From: Sandaracinaceae bacterium
GTDB taxonomy: Bacteria; Myxococcota_A; Polyangia; Polyangiales; Houyiibacteriaceae
NCBI GenBank assembly: GCA_020633075.1
Contig: JACKEI010000002.1
Span: 496,001-560,000 of the forward strand
Direction: 5' to 3'
Length of the DNA stretch: 64,000 nt
A program made the position numbers and the translations under genes. Positions 25,462 to 34,816 of the stretch are shown one piece after another. Under the pieces are notes generated by a model. It had not been told where the DNA came from, made no database searches, and worked only from the letters and a program-made list of their open reading frames with translations. Within the stretch, counting starts at the first letter, position 1. Each line of letters opens with the position of its first letter.

Positions 25462-26666
25462 CGGGGGTCGCCCCCCACGTTGGCGCTGGCTTCCGCGAGC
25501 TTGCGCTGCAGGTGGGCGTGCGTGCCCCGCCGCGAGAGCTCACGCGCGAAGCGCGAGTGGTCCTCCGAGCGGCCGAGGGCCTGCGTGACCAGCGCCAAGT
25601 AGGCCACGCAGTGGTCCTCCAGGATGGGGTCGCGCGTGCCCTTGTACGCGCGCTGCAGCGCGGCGAAGGCCTCGTCCATGCGCCCCTGCTCGTACAACAG
25701 CGCTCCCCGCGTGGCCTCGAACCGAGCCGAGGCGCCTCCCGCATGAATGGCCGCCTGCACGGCCTGGAGGGCGCGCCCCAGCAGCTCCGGATCCTGGCTG
25801 TAGAGCGCGATGAGCGCGGCGGCGTGCAGCAGCTCAGCCTCCACCAAGGGGTCACGGGGAGCCGTCTCCCGGAGGGCTTCCAGCGCTTCGACGGCGGCGT
25901 CGGTCTCGCCCGTGGCGGACAGCACGCGGACGCGCAGCAGCGCGAGGTGCGGGTTGTCGGGGTGCGCGGCCAGCGCGCGGTCGGCCGTCTCAGCGGCCAG
26001 CGGCAGATCACCAACGTGCAGGGCCTCCTCCACGGCGCGGGAGGCCGGGACGGCCAGCAGGTAGGTGAAGTGCGGCAGCCCGAGGCCCGGGCTGAGCAGG
26101 ATGCCCATGCCGTCGTTCGCGGCGCCCGCCAGGGTGTGCGGCACCAGGTTGGTCACGGCCCCGATGGTCAGCGCCAGGGCCGCGCTCTGACAGGCGATCA
26201 GCGGGTAGCTGTCGCTCTGCACGAAGAAGGGCCCCCAGCCCCAGGCGAGCGCGAGCGCGCCTGCGACGAGCAGCTCTGCGCCCGGCCCACCCGCGTAGAC
26301 GAGGGCGCTCTTGGCGCGCGCTAGGCCGGCGACGCGGGGCGTGGGCACGACGTAGCCCTCGGCCAGCAGGGCGCGCACCACCACACGGGTCTCGCCGACA
26401 CGGAAGCGGAAGAGCTCCGGGCCCACCCCCAGCACCATCTGCGTCACGCGCCAGCCGACCAGCTTGGCGGCCAGCGCATGACCGCACTCGTGCACCACCA
26501 GCGCGGGCGCCCAGAAGAGCAGCAGCAGGGGAAACGCGAGCTTGCGGGGCTCGAAGGGCGAGAGCACGTCCGCCACGAAGAGCCCGAAGAGGAGCAGGGA
26601 CAGGCCTAGACCCGTCCAGCGCTCGCCAGGCGACAGAGGACGCCTGGGGGCGGGGTCGTGCAGCAC
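25458..26666 (-). CDS. M50-family membrane metallopeptidase with TPR-like C-terminal part
   Basis: A 402-residue intramembrane zinc protease candidate. HECGH (His59, Glu60, His63) lies in a hydrophobic helix, and NDG in AGAANDGMGILL supplies the second conserved motif, where the aspartate would complete the zinc site. About six membrane helices occupy residues 18-260. From about 265 the protein is a helical repeat region of TPR type (NPHLALLRVRVLSATGETDAAVEALEAL). Site-2 proteases cut membrane-anchored regulators. The GTG start is 5 bases after the stop of the BI-1 gene, and the end overlaps the next gene. The longest frame reads into BI-1 in another frame and is rejected. Confidence 0.82.
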   Translation of the reverse strand: MLHDPAPRRPLSPGERWTGLGLSLLLFGLFVADVLSPFEPRKLAFPLLLLFWAPALVVHECGHALAAKLVGWRVTQMVLGVGPELFRFRVGETRVVVRALLAEGYVVPTPRVAGLARAKSALVYAGGPGAELLVAGALALAWGWGPFFVQSDSYPLIACQSAALALTIGAVTNLVPHTLAGAANDGMGILLSPGLGLPHFTYLLAVPASRAVEEALHVGDLPLAAETADRALAAHPDNPHLALLRVRVLSATGETDAAVEALEALRETAPRDPLVEAELLHAAALIALYSQDPELLGRALQAVQAAIHAGGASARFEATRGALLYEQGRMDEAFAALQRAYKGTRDPILEDHCVAYLALVTQALGRSEDHSRFARELSRRGTHAHLQRKLAEASANVGGDPR

Positions 26667-26670
26667 CGTG

Positions 26671-27354
26671 TCAGTCCCGCGACATGAAGAGGCGCAGGAC
26701 GTACCAGAAGAGCAGGGCCACCGAGGCGAAGAGCGCGAGCGCGGCGCCCACGTAGCGGTCTTCGGGGTAGTGGTGCAGCACGTTGGAGGTGTCGTACAGG
26801 ATGGCGGCGCCCGCGAAGACGACCATGCCCACGCTGAAGAAGGTGCCCAGCTCGAAGCCGAAGAGGACACCCGCCACGATGAGCAGCAGCACACCGAAGC
26901 CCGCCCAGAGCAGCACCCCGCGCAGGAAGCTGAAGTCCTTGCGGGTGACGAACACGACCGCCGTCAGCCCTAGGAAGCCCATGATGGTGACCAGCGCGGC
27001 CGACGTGATGACCCCGCCCGCCTGCATGTCGGCGATCAGGAGCATGGGCACGAAGATGATGGCCTCCGCGAGCACGTAGGCGCCCAGCGCGGCGTACTGA
27101 GCCACCTTGGACTCGGCCGTGGCGGCCACGCGGCTCCCCAGCCAGCTGACCATCATGAAGGCGCCGAGGACCAGCAACCAGCTCACGCCCATCATCGCCT
27201 GCGCCAGCGGCAGGGCGAGACCACTCGCGAAGATGCCGACCTCGATGGCGACGAACGCCATGATGGCGCCCAGCAGGTGGAGGTAGGTCTTGACGATGAA
27301 GGTCGACCGGTCGGCGACGGCGGTCTGCGATGGCGCGTACGAGTACTCTTGCAT
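26671..27354 (-). CDS. Bax inhibitor-1 (BI-1/YccA) family membrane protein
   Basis: A 227-residue integral membrane protein with seven hydrophobic helices, the usual topology of the BI-1/YccA/TMBIM family. Family-like features are FIVKTYLHLLGAIMAF at the start and FFSVGMVVFAGAAILYDTSNVLHHYPEDRYVGAALALF near the C-terminus, which includes the conserved pair of aspartates (YDTSN, EDRY) of the pH-sensing pore in bacterial members. GGGAGAG lies 6 bases before the ATG at 27354, which decides the start. It leads an operon with the M50 peptidase and a third membrane protein. Escherichia coli YccA modulates FtsH; a link with a membrane protease here is suggestive. Confidence 0.9.
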   Translation of the reverse strand: MQEYSYAPSQTAVADRSTFIVKTYLHLLGAIMAFVAIEVGIFASGLALPLAQAMMGVSWLLVLGAFMMVSWLGSRVAATAESKVAQYAALGAYVLAEAIIFVPMLLIADMQAGGVITSAALVTIMGFLGLTAVVFVTRKDFSFLRGVLLWAGFGVLLLIVAGVLFGFELGTFFSVGMVVFAGAAILYDTSNVLHHYPEDRYVGAALALFASVALLFWYVLRLFMSRD

Positions 27355-27456
27355 GGGTCTCTCCCTGGATACGGTTGAGAGGATCGTAGGGACTTCTGGC
27401 GCAACTGCAACCTGTGCCTCGAAATGAGGTCGCCGCGGCGCGTGACGGAACGAGAA

Positions 27457-27484
27457 ACGCCCCCGCGGCGGACCACAGGGGCGT
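27457..27484 (-). terminator. Intrinsic terminator of the EF-G gene
   Basis: On the minus strand a 7-base perfect stem (ACGCCCC / GGGGCGT) with a 14-base loop is followed by TTCTC. It lies 31 bases after the fusA stop and before the BI-1 start, separating the two transcripts. Confidence 0.65.
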
Positions 27485-27514
27485 CTGTCGATGTCGTCGC
27501 CCGGGCGACGGGGG

Positions 27515-29602
<2,088 letters not shown>

Positions 29603-29652
29603 AGCTCTACCTGCTCTTGAGGGTTGGGGCGCGGAGCCCACGGTGGAGGCGG

Positions 29653-29681
29653 GTGTTAGTCATTTGTGGGCGATTCGGCAA
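29653..29681 (-). promoter_or_regulatory. Candidate sigma-70-type promoter of fusA
   Basis: On the minus strand TTGCCG (29676-29681), a 17-base spacer and TAACAC (29653-29658) form a plausible housekeeping promoter about 50 bases upstream of the fusA start codon. The match to consensus is partial; an imperfect but reasonable call. Confidence 0.4.
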
Positions 29682-29756
29682 GTGGACGCCGCTCCGGAGC
29701 ACGAACCCGTCTGTTTCAGGGGCCCTACGAGGCCCGAAAACACAGGTGGCGTCCAC
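29682..29756. repeat. 75-base structured dyad upstream of fusA and the steroid reductase
   Basis: Outer 9-base perfect inverted repeat: GTGGACGCC (29682-29690) and GGCGTCCAC (29748-29756). Inside are a 10-base palindrome GCTCCGGAGC (29691-29700) and an inner 5-base stem GGGCC/GGCCC (29720-29724 and 29731-29735, 6-base loop) flanked by a weaker T/A-rich pairing. It lies just upstream of the fusA promoter candidate. It could be a folded RNA, in the reductase leader if that transcript starts early, or a regulator-binding dyad. Confidence 0.45.
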
Positions 29757-29898
29757 CCCCCGGTCAGCGCAGCGCGCTTTTCCAGATTTCACAGCGAATT
29801 GCCGCGCGTCGACCAGGGCGCGGGGCGCTGTCACGAGAGGGGTGTCCCGACGACGACAACGAGCGACACTCCCCGTTCCCCCCTTCGGAGCACCCCCC

Positions 29899-30690
29899 GT
29901 GAACCTCACCCCGGACCCCACGTTCAACCTGGCCCTGACGGTGGCCTTCGCGATCGTCGCGCTGACCGTCGTGGCCGCACCCTTCGTCGCCTCTCCCTAC
30001 GGGCGCTTCGCGACCGACCGCTACGGCATGTCGCTCGACCCGCGGCTGGGTTGGTTCCTGATGGAGCTGCCCGCGACGCTGGCGTTCTTCGCGGTGTACC
30101 TGCAGAGCCCGGAGAGGGGCGAGCCCTTCGCCATGTTCGTCGCGTTCGTGTGGGGCGTGCACTACCTCAACCGCGGCTTCCTGATGCCGCTGTTCATGCG
30201 CGTGCCCAAGGGGCAGAAGAGCAGCTTCGGCCTGATGGTGGTCGTCATCGGCTGGGTCGTGACCGCGCTGCACGGGTACCTGAACGCCACGTGGGTGACC
30301 GCGCTCTTCCCGGAGCGGGGCGTGGCGTGGTTCTCGGACCCGCGCTTCATCGTCGGGGTGCTGCTCTACTACGGCGCGTTCTTCGTGAACCTGCACTCGG
30401 ATCACGTGCTGCGCACGCTGCGCACCAAGGACGAGGTGGCGCGTGGGGAGCGGCACTACCGCATCCCCCGAGGCGGGCTCTTTCGCTACGTGACCAGCCC
30501 CAGCTACTTCAGCGAGCTGGTCTTCTGGGTGGGCTTCGCCGTGTTCACGTGGTCGCCGGCCGGGCTCTACATCCTGGCCATCAGCGCGGCCAACCTGGTG
30601 CCGCGCGCGCGGGACACCCACAAGTGGTACCAGGAGCGCTTCCCGGACTACCCGGCGGAGCGCAAGGCGCTCATCCCCTTCGTGTGGTGA
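29899..30690 (+). CDS. 3-oxo-5-alpha-steroid 4-dehydrogenase (steroid 5-alpha-reductase) family protein
   Basis: A 263-residue membrane enzyme with six or so helices, similar in size to animal SRD5A1. Residues typical of that family are SPYGRF, LGWFLMELPA, VHYLNRGF, the C-terminal nucleotide-binding stretch RIPRGGLFRYVTSPSYFSEL, then FTWSPAGLYI, NLVPRARDTHKWY and a closing FPDYPAERKALIPFVW. The reaction would be NADPH-dependent reduction of the 4,5 double bond of a 3-oxo steroid or a related enone lipid. The GTG at 29899 has GGAG 10 bases upstream. It is divergent from fusA, 296 bases apart, and is followed by a convergent terminator. Confidence 0.86.
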   Translation: MNLTPDPTFNLALTVAFAIVALTVVAAPFVASPYGRFATDRYGMSLDPRLGWFLMELPATLAFFAVYLQSPERGEPFAMFVAFVWGVHYLNRGFLMPLFMRVPKGQKSSFGLMVVVIGWVVTALHGYLNATWVTALFPERGVAWFSDPRFIVGVLLYYGAFFVNLHSDHVLRTLRTKDEVARGERHYRIPRGGLFRYVTSPSYFSELVFWVGFAVFTWSPAGLYILAISAANLVPRARDTHKWYQERFPDYPAERKALIPFVW

Positions 30691-30717
30691 GCCGGGCAAG
30701 CGTACGAAGACGAAAAA

Positions 30718-30750
30718 GAGCGGGCCCCAGCGACGTGCCAGAGCCCGCTC
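30718..30750 (-). terminator. Intrinsic terminator of the OmpA lipoprotein gene
   Basis: On the minus strand an 8-base perfect stem (GAGCGGGC / GCCCGCTC) with a 17-base loop is followed by TTTTTCG. It lies 30 bases past the stop of the OmpA-type gene. The stem would also face the end of the convergent steroid reductase gene but lacks a T tract on that strand. Confidence 0.75.
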
Positions 30751-30779
30751 CATGGGAGGGGATTCGATCGGCCCTCAGC

Positions 30780-31289
30780 TCACTCGGACGCGCGGACCTC
30801 GATCACGAACTCGACGCGGCGGTTGCGCTCGTCGCACTCGGGCGTGGTCTCGGTGCAGAGGAGCTCGGACTCGCCCCGGCCTTCCGACGTGATCTCGAGC
30901 GTGAGCCCGCGCTCACGCAGAGCAGCGACGACGGCGGCGGCGCGGCGCTCGGAGAGGCTCTGGTTGTCGGCCTCGCTGCCACGCGCGTCGGTGTGGCCGG
31001 TCACGTGCAGCACCTGCACCGAGGGCGCGCGACGAAGCAGCGCGGTGATGCTGTTGAGGAGCGAGTTGGACTCCTCCAAGATCACGTCGCTGTTGTTCGC
31101 GAACTGGATGTGGCGCGGGATGACCAGGCGCGAGCCCTCGAAGTGGACGCCATCCTCGTCGTCGGCGACCGGGGCCGGCTCTTCGGTGGGCTCGGGCTCC
31201 GGCGTGGTGGGCTCGGTCGAGCCGTGCTTGCAGCCCGCCAGCGCGGTCAGAGAGAGAGCGGCGAGGATCAGAACGTAATTGCGAAGCAT
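30780..31289 (-). CDS. OmpA-family (Pal-like) lipoprotein
   Basis: A 169-residue lipoprotein: leader MLRNYVLILAALSLTALAGC with lipobox LAGC, an acidic/Pro/Thr-rich spacer and a C-terminal OmpA domain (about residues 55-169). The domain shows IQFANNSDVILEESN, VTGHTDARGSEADNQSLSERRA and the closing CDERNRRVEF, which includes the Asp and Arg that bind meso-diaminopimelate of peptidoglycan. It has a Cys pair near the end (LLCTET, PECDER). It would tie the outer membrane to the cell wall. AGGAGA lies 6 bases before the ATG, and a terminator follows. It is monocistronic. Confidence 0.9.
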   Translation of the reverse strand: MLRNYVLILAALSLTALAGCKHGSTEPTTPEPEPTEEPAPVADDEDGVHFEGSRLVIPRHIQFANNSDVILEESNSLLNSITALLRRAPSVQVLHVTGHTDARGSEADNQSLSERRAAAVVAALRERGLTLEITSEGRGESELLCTETTPECDERNRRVEFVIEVRASE

Positions 31290-31425
31290 GTAGGGTCTCC
31301 TAGTGTTCGAGGGTGCGGCCAGGACGGCTCCCCTCGCGGCCGTGGCCTAGCACCATATGAGGACGGTGCCAAGCGCGTGTGCGCAACCATAGGCTGCGCC
31401 TGTGCGCGGCGCGACCCCCCGCGGC

Positions 31426-32598
31426 TCAGCCCTTCACACACATGACCTGGCGCAGCGTGGCGACCACCTCCACGAGGTCGGCCTGCTGCGCCATGACCGT
31501 GTCGATGTCCTTGTAGGCGCCGGGGATCTCGTCCAGCACGGCGTGGTCCTTACGGCACTCCACCCCCTCGGTCTGCGCGGCCAGGTCGGCCAGCGTGAAC
31601 TGCCGCTTGGCCTGTCCGCGGCTCATGCGCCGCCCCGCCCCGTGTGACGCCGAGTGAAAGCTCTCCGGGTTGCCCAGGCCCCGCACGATGTACGAGCGGG
31701 TGCCCATGCTGCCGGGGATGATGCCCAGCTCTCCCTGGCGCGCGCTGATGGCCCCCTTGCGCGTGACCAAGACGTCCTCGTCGAAGTGGTTCTCCTCCGA
31801 CACGTAGTTGTGATGGCACTCGACGGGGTCTTCGAAGCGCACCTGCTTGAAGAGGCCGCGCAGCACGTCGCGGTACAGCTCCAGCATCACGCGCCGGTTC
31901 TCGAGCGCGTAGGTCTGCGCCCAGAAGAGGTCGTTGCGGTACGCCTCCATCTCCGGCGTGCCGCTCAAGAACGCGGCCAGGTCGGGGTCCGGCAGCGCCC
32001 GGTTGTGCGTGAGCTTGCGGGCGACCCCCATGTGGATCTCCGCCAGGGTCTTGCCGATGTTGCGCGAGCCCGAGTGCAACATGAGCCAGACGCGGTCCTC
32101 GGTGTCGAGGCACAGCTCGATGAAGTGGTTGCCGCCCCCCAGCGTCCCGAGCTGCTTGCGGGCCTTGCCGCGCAGGTCCTGCACCTTCGGGTGCAGGTCG
32201 GGGAAGCCCTTCCACAGGCGCGACTTCTCCGCCTGCTTGGGGATCTTGTCGTGCGAGGAGAAGCCCACCGGGATGGCCTTCTCCACCCGCATGCGCAGCA
32301 GGGCGAGGGAGTCCGGCAGGTCCGCCGCGACGAGGTTGGTGCGAACCGCGGCCATGCCGCAGCCAATGTCCACCCCCACGGCCGCGGGGCACACGGCGTC
32401 CTTCATGGCGATCACCGAGCCGACCGTCGCGCCCTTGCCGAAGTGCACGTCGGGCATGACCGCGACGTGATGAAACACCCACGGCAGCCGCGCGATGTTG
32501 CGCAGCTGGTCGAGCGCCGACGACTCCACGGACGCGAGCTCGGTCCAGAGGTGAACGGGGGCGTTGCCTTCGCCCGTGCGTAGCGCTGAGATGGCCAT
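31426..32598 (-). CDS. rtcB: RtcB-type RNA ligase
   Basis: A 390-residue RtcB. Conserved metal and GTP sites are seen: VGVDIGCGM with its cysteine, GGGNHFIEL, LHSGSRNIGK, HHNYVSEE and the guanylated histidine in SASHGAGRR. RtcB joins a 2',3'-cyclic phosphate or 3'-phosphate RNA end to a 5'-hydroxyl using GTP and manganese, in tRNA or damaged-RNA repair. No archease, RtcA or RtcR gene is adjacent, so it is not in the classical rtcBA operon. The length (about 390) matches the shorter bacterial form. A 48-base gap separates it from the protease gene downstream of nothing else on its strand. Confidence 0.95.
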   Translation of the reverse strand: MAISALRTGEGNAPVHLWTELASVESSALDQLRNIARLPWVFHHVAVMPDVHFGKGATVGSVIAMKDAVCPAAVGVDIGCGMAAVRTNLVAADLPDSLALLRMRVEKAIPVGFSSHDKIPKQAEKSRLWKGFPDLHPKVQDLRGKARKQLGTLGGGNHFIELCLDTEDRVWLMLHSGSRNIGKTLAEIHMGVARKLTHNRALPDPDLAAFLSGTPEMEAYRNDLFWAQTYALENRRVMLELYRDVLRGLFKQVRFEDPVECHHNYVSEENHFDEDVLVTRKGAISARQGELGIIPGSMGTRSYIVRGLGNPESFHSASHGAGRRMSRGQAKRQFTLADLAAQTEGVECRKDHAVLDEIPGAYKDIDTVMAQQADLVEVVATLRQVMCVKG

Positions 32599-32646
32599 GA
32601 CGGGCCATTAGCTACGGCCCCCGCCCAGGGCGTCAAGGGTCGTGCT

Positions 32647-34362
32647 CTAGAGACCGTGGCCGATGAACAGCCCGTACTGGTAGTAGCTGTAGCCCTGCGG
32701 GCGCCCGATGGCCCGCCACTGAAAGCCTGCGGTCCACGACCCGATGGTGACACCGGCTCCGAGGCGATAGCTGCCTATGGCCCCCGTCACGTCGGCCTCG
32801 CCGGCGAAGATGCCCGGGGACCAGGCTGCGTGGAGGAAGAAGCCTGGCTTGCGGCCGAGACGCACCAGCGTGCCCACCTCGGCGAGCAGCGCGAACAGCG
32901 GTGAGGAGGACCAGGACCCCGCCGTGATGCTGGCGCCCAAGTAGGGGCTCACGCGGAAGCGCGGGGGCTCGCCGCTGCGCCCCACGAACGCCCAGAGCGC
33001 GCTGACATCCACGTGGAAGCCGCTCAGCCCGAAGCCGTAGGCGGTCTGGCGGGCAGTGCCGACCGACGCCATCAAGGCAGGCGGTTTGGCGTGCCAACGG
33101 CGCACGCGCGGTGGGCGTGGCGGGCGCGCGCTGCGAGGGGCAGTCGCCGCGTGCGCTCGGCGCGCTTCCCGTGACGTCGTCGCGACCGGCGCGCGGGGCG
33201 GTGGGAAGAGGCGCACGATGTACGCGACGAAGGGCGAGCGCTGGCTCAGCTGAGCGTCCCGCGCCTGGCCCGCGTGACAGAGCGCGATGGCGCGGTCCCA
33301 CAGCTCCTGGGCCAGCGTTCGGTTGGCGCCCGCCGGCAGATGCGCTGGAGTGCTCACGCCGCCAGCACGCTCCAGCACGACCAGCGCCGCATCCCAGAAG
33401 TACGCCGCGAGCAGCGCCATGAGGTCCGGGTCGGTCACCTCGGCCGCGTGCCGACGCATCTCCTGCAGGCGGCTCTCGGCGGCGCTGCCTTCGAGGAAGG
33501 CCTCGATCTCGCGCAGCAGGCCGAGCGCGCCCACCTGCACCATGATGTCGACGATCTCGAGCGAGTGCTGCGCCTGCGCACCACCCATCGCCATACGCTC
33601 GCGAGCCGTGGTGACCCGGCCCTGGGAGCGCACCTGCGCGACCGCGGCGCGGATCGGGTCGAGGGGCACGGCCACGCCGATGCCCTGAACGCCGCGCGTC
33701 GGGTCGCCGCGTGCGATCACGATCCCGATCACGCGCTCTTGATCGTCGATGAGTGGCCCGCCCGAGTTGCCCGGGTTCAGCGCGATGTCCAGCTGCAGGT
33801 GCCCGTTGTCGAGCACGCCCGCCACGATGCCCTGGCTGGACTGCGGTTGGCGCCGCGTCGGGTCGAGGGGGTAGCCCACCGCGTGCACGACGGAGCGCAC
33901 GCGCAGCGGGGCTGCGTCGACGCTCAGCTCGGCGTGCTGCGCGTAGGACCCGTCGATCGCGAGGATGGCGAGGTCCAGCTCACCGTCGGTGTGGACCACC
34001 GTGGCCGAGCGCAGGCCGCCGTCTCCAGGGAGGCGCACCGCCAGGTGGCGCGCGTTTGCGACCACGTGGTGGGCCGTCACCACCAGCCCGTCTTCGCTGA
34101 CGATGATGCCGCTGCCGAACGAGGCCTCGGGCACACCCAGCGTCCGCTGCTGGCGCTGACCAGGCAGGGTGAGCGTCTGCACGCCCTCCACGGCGAAGAC
34201 GCGCACGGTCGCCTGGTCGATGCCGGTGAAGGCGACGCCGCCCTGCGCAGCGGCCTGCCCCGGCAGGAGGAGCGCGGCGAGCGCGCCCAGCGTGAGCGCA
34301 CCCAGGCAAGAGAGCGCGAGGGGCGCACGGCTGCGCGCGCGGTGGGTCTGAGCGTTGCGCAT
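32647..34362 (-). CDS. Trypsin-like serine protease with unassigned C-terminal domain
   Basis: A 571-residue secreted protease. A signal peptide (hydrophobic to about residue 39) is followed by a chymotrypsin-fold domain with the full triad: His99 in VTAHHVV, Asp130 in ELDLAIL and Ser200 in PGNSGGP. The S1 region IGIVIARG continues it. There is no PDZ domain after it; instead a helical stretch (about 230-400) leads to a basic linker (PPRPPRVRRWHAKPP) and a C-terminal 130-residue beta-rich segment (VSALWAFVG, FRVSPYLGASITAGSW, YSYYQYGLFIGHGL) resembling outer-membrane beta strands. It follows the small Cys-rich lipoprotein by one base (TGAGATG), so it is translationally linked. Confidence 0.82.
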   Translation of the reverse strand: MRNAQTHRARSRAPLALSCLGALTLGALAALLLPGQAAAQGGVAFTGIDQATVRVFAVEGVQTLTLPGQRQQRTLGVPEASFGSGIIVSEDGLVVTAHHVVANARHLAVRLPGDGGLRSATVVHTDGELDLAILAIDGSYAQHAELSVDAAPLRVRSVVHAVGYPLDPTRRQPQSSQGIVAGVLDNGHLQLDIALNPGNSGGPLIDDQERVIGIVIARGDPTRGVQGIGVAVPLDPIRAAVAQVRSQGRVTTARERMAMGGAQAQHSLEIVDIMVQVGALGLLREIEAFLEGSAAESRLQEMRRHAAEVTDPDLMALLAAYFWDAALVVLERAGGVSTPAHLPAGANRTLAQELWDRAIALCHAGQARDAQLSQRSPFVAYIVRLFPPPRAPVATTSREARRAHAATAPRSARPPRPPRVRRWHAKPPALMASVGTARQTAYGFGLSGFHVDVSALWAFVGRSGEPPRFRVSPYLGASITAGSWSSSPLFALLAEVGTLVRLGRKPGFFLHAAWSPGIFAGEADVTGAIGSYRLGAGVTIGSWTAGFQWRAIGRPQGYSYYQYGLFIGHGL

Positions 34363-34363
34363 C

Positions 34364-34816
34364 TCAGTCACACCCCGTCGCGTTTCCGGGCTCGAACTCG
34401 CGGCACTGGCCGCGGACGCAGCGCTGATGATCCGGTACGGAGAGGCACGCCTTGATCGACTCGTCACAGATCTCGACCGTGCACTCGAACGGGTCGCTGC
34501 AGTCCACGCTCTGCCCTTGGCGGCAAGCACCCTCTACGCAGGTCTCCCTGCCGTTGCAGAACTGGCCGTCGTCGCAGCCGTCTTCGTCGATGCAGGGCGC
34601 GCCGACCGGAAGGCCGGAGCGGCACTGCGCTTGGTAGCAGACCTCGCCGCTCAGACAGCGCACCCCGCAGCCGCCGCAGTGGAGCGGGTTCGTCTCGACG
34701 TCCACGCACTGGTCGTCGCAGTCCACGCGCCCTGGCGCGCACACGCAGCCCAGCAAGAGCAGCGCGGAGAATAGGGCCGGAGTCAGGGCGCGGGGTGCCT
34801 TTAGCGCGCGTTTCAT
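34364..34816 (-). CDS. Small Cys-rich lipoprotein
   Basis: A 150-residue exported protein: leader MKRALKAPRALTPALFSALLLLGC with lipobox LLLGC, then a chain of about 20 cysteines. Segments are VDCDDQCVDVETNPLHCGGCGVRC, GEVCYQAQC, CIDEDGCDDGQFCNGRETC and CTVEICDESIKAC. The layout resembles the disintegrin-like repeats of the upstream giant lipoprotein, whose stop it overlaps by 4 bases (ATGA). Translation with the giant protein upstream and the serine protease downstream is likely coupled. Function is unknown; a disulfide-stabilised surface or secreted partner of these two proteins is a reasonable inference. Confidence 0.8.
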   Translation of the reverse strand: MKRALKAPRALTPALFSALLLLGCVCAPGRVDCDDQCVDVETNPLHCGGCGVRCLSGEVCYQAQCRSGLPVGAPCIDEDGCDDGQFCNGRETCVEGACRQGQSVDCSDPFECTVEICDESIKACLSVPDHQRCVRGQCREFEPGNATGCD

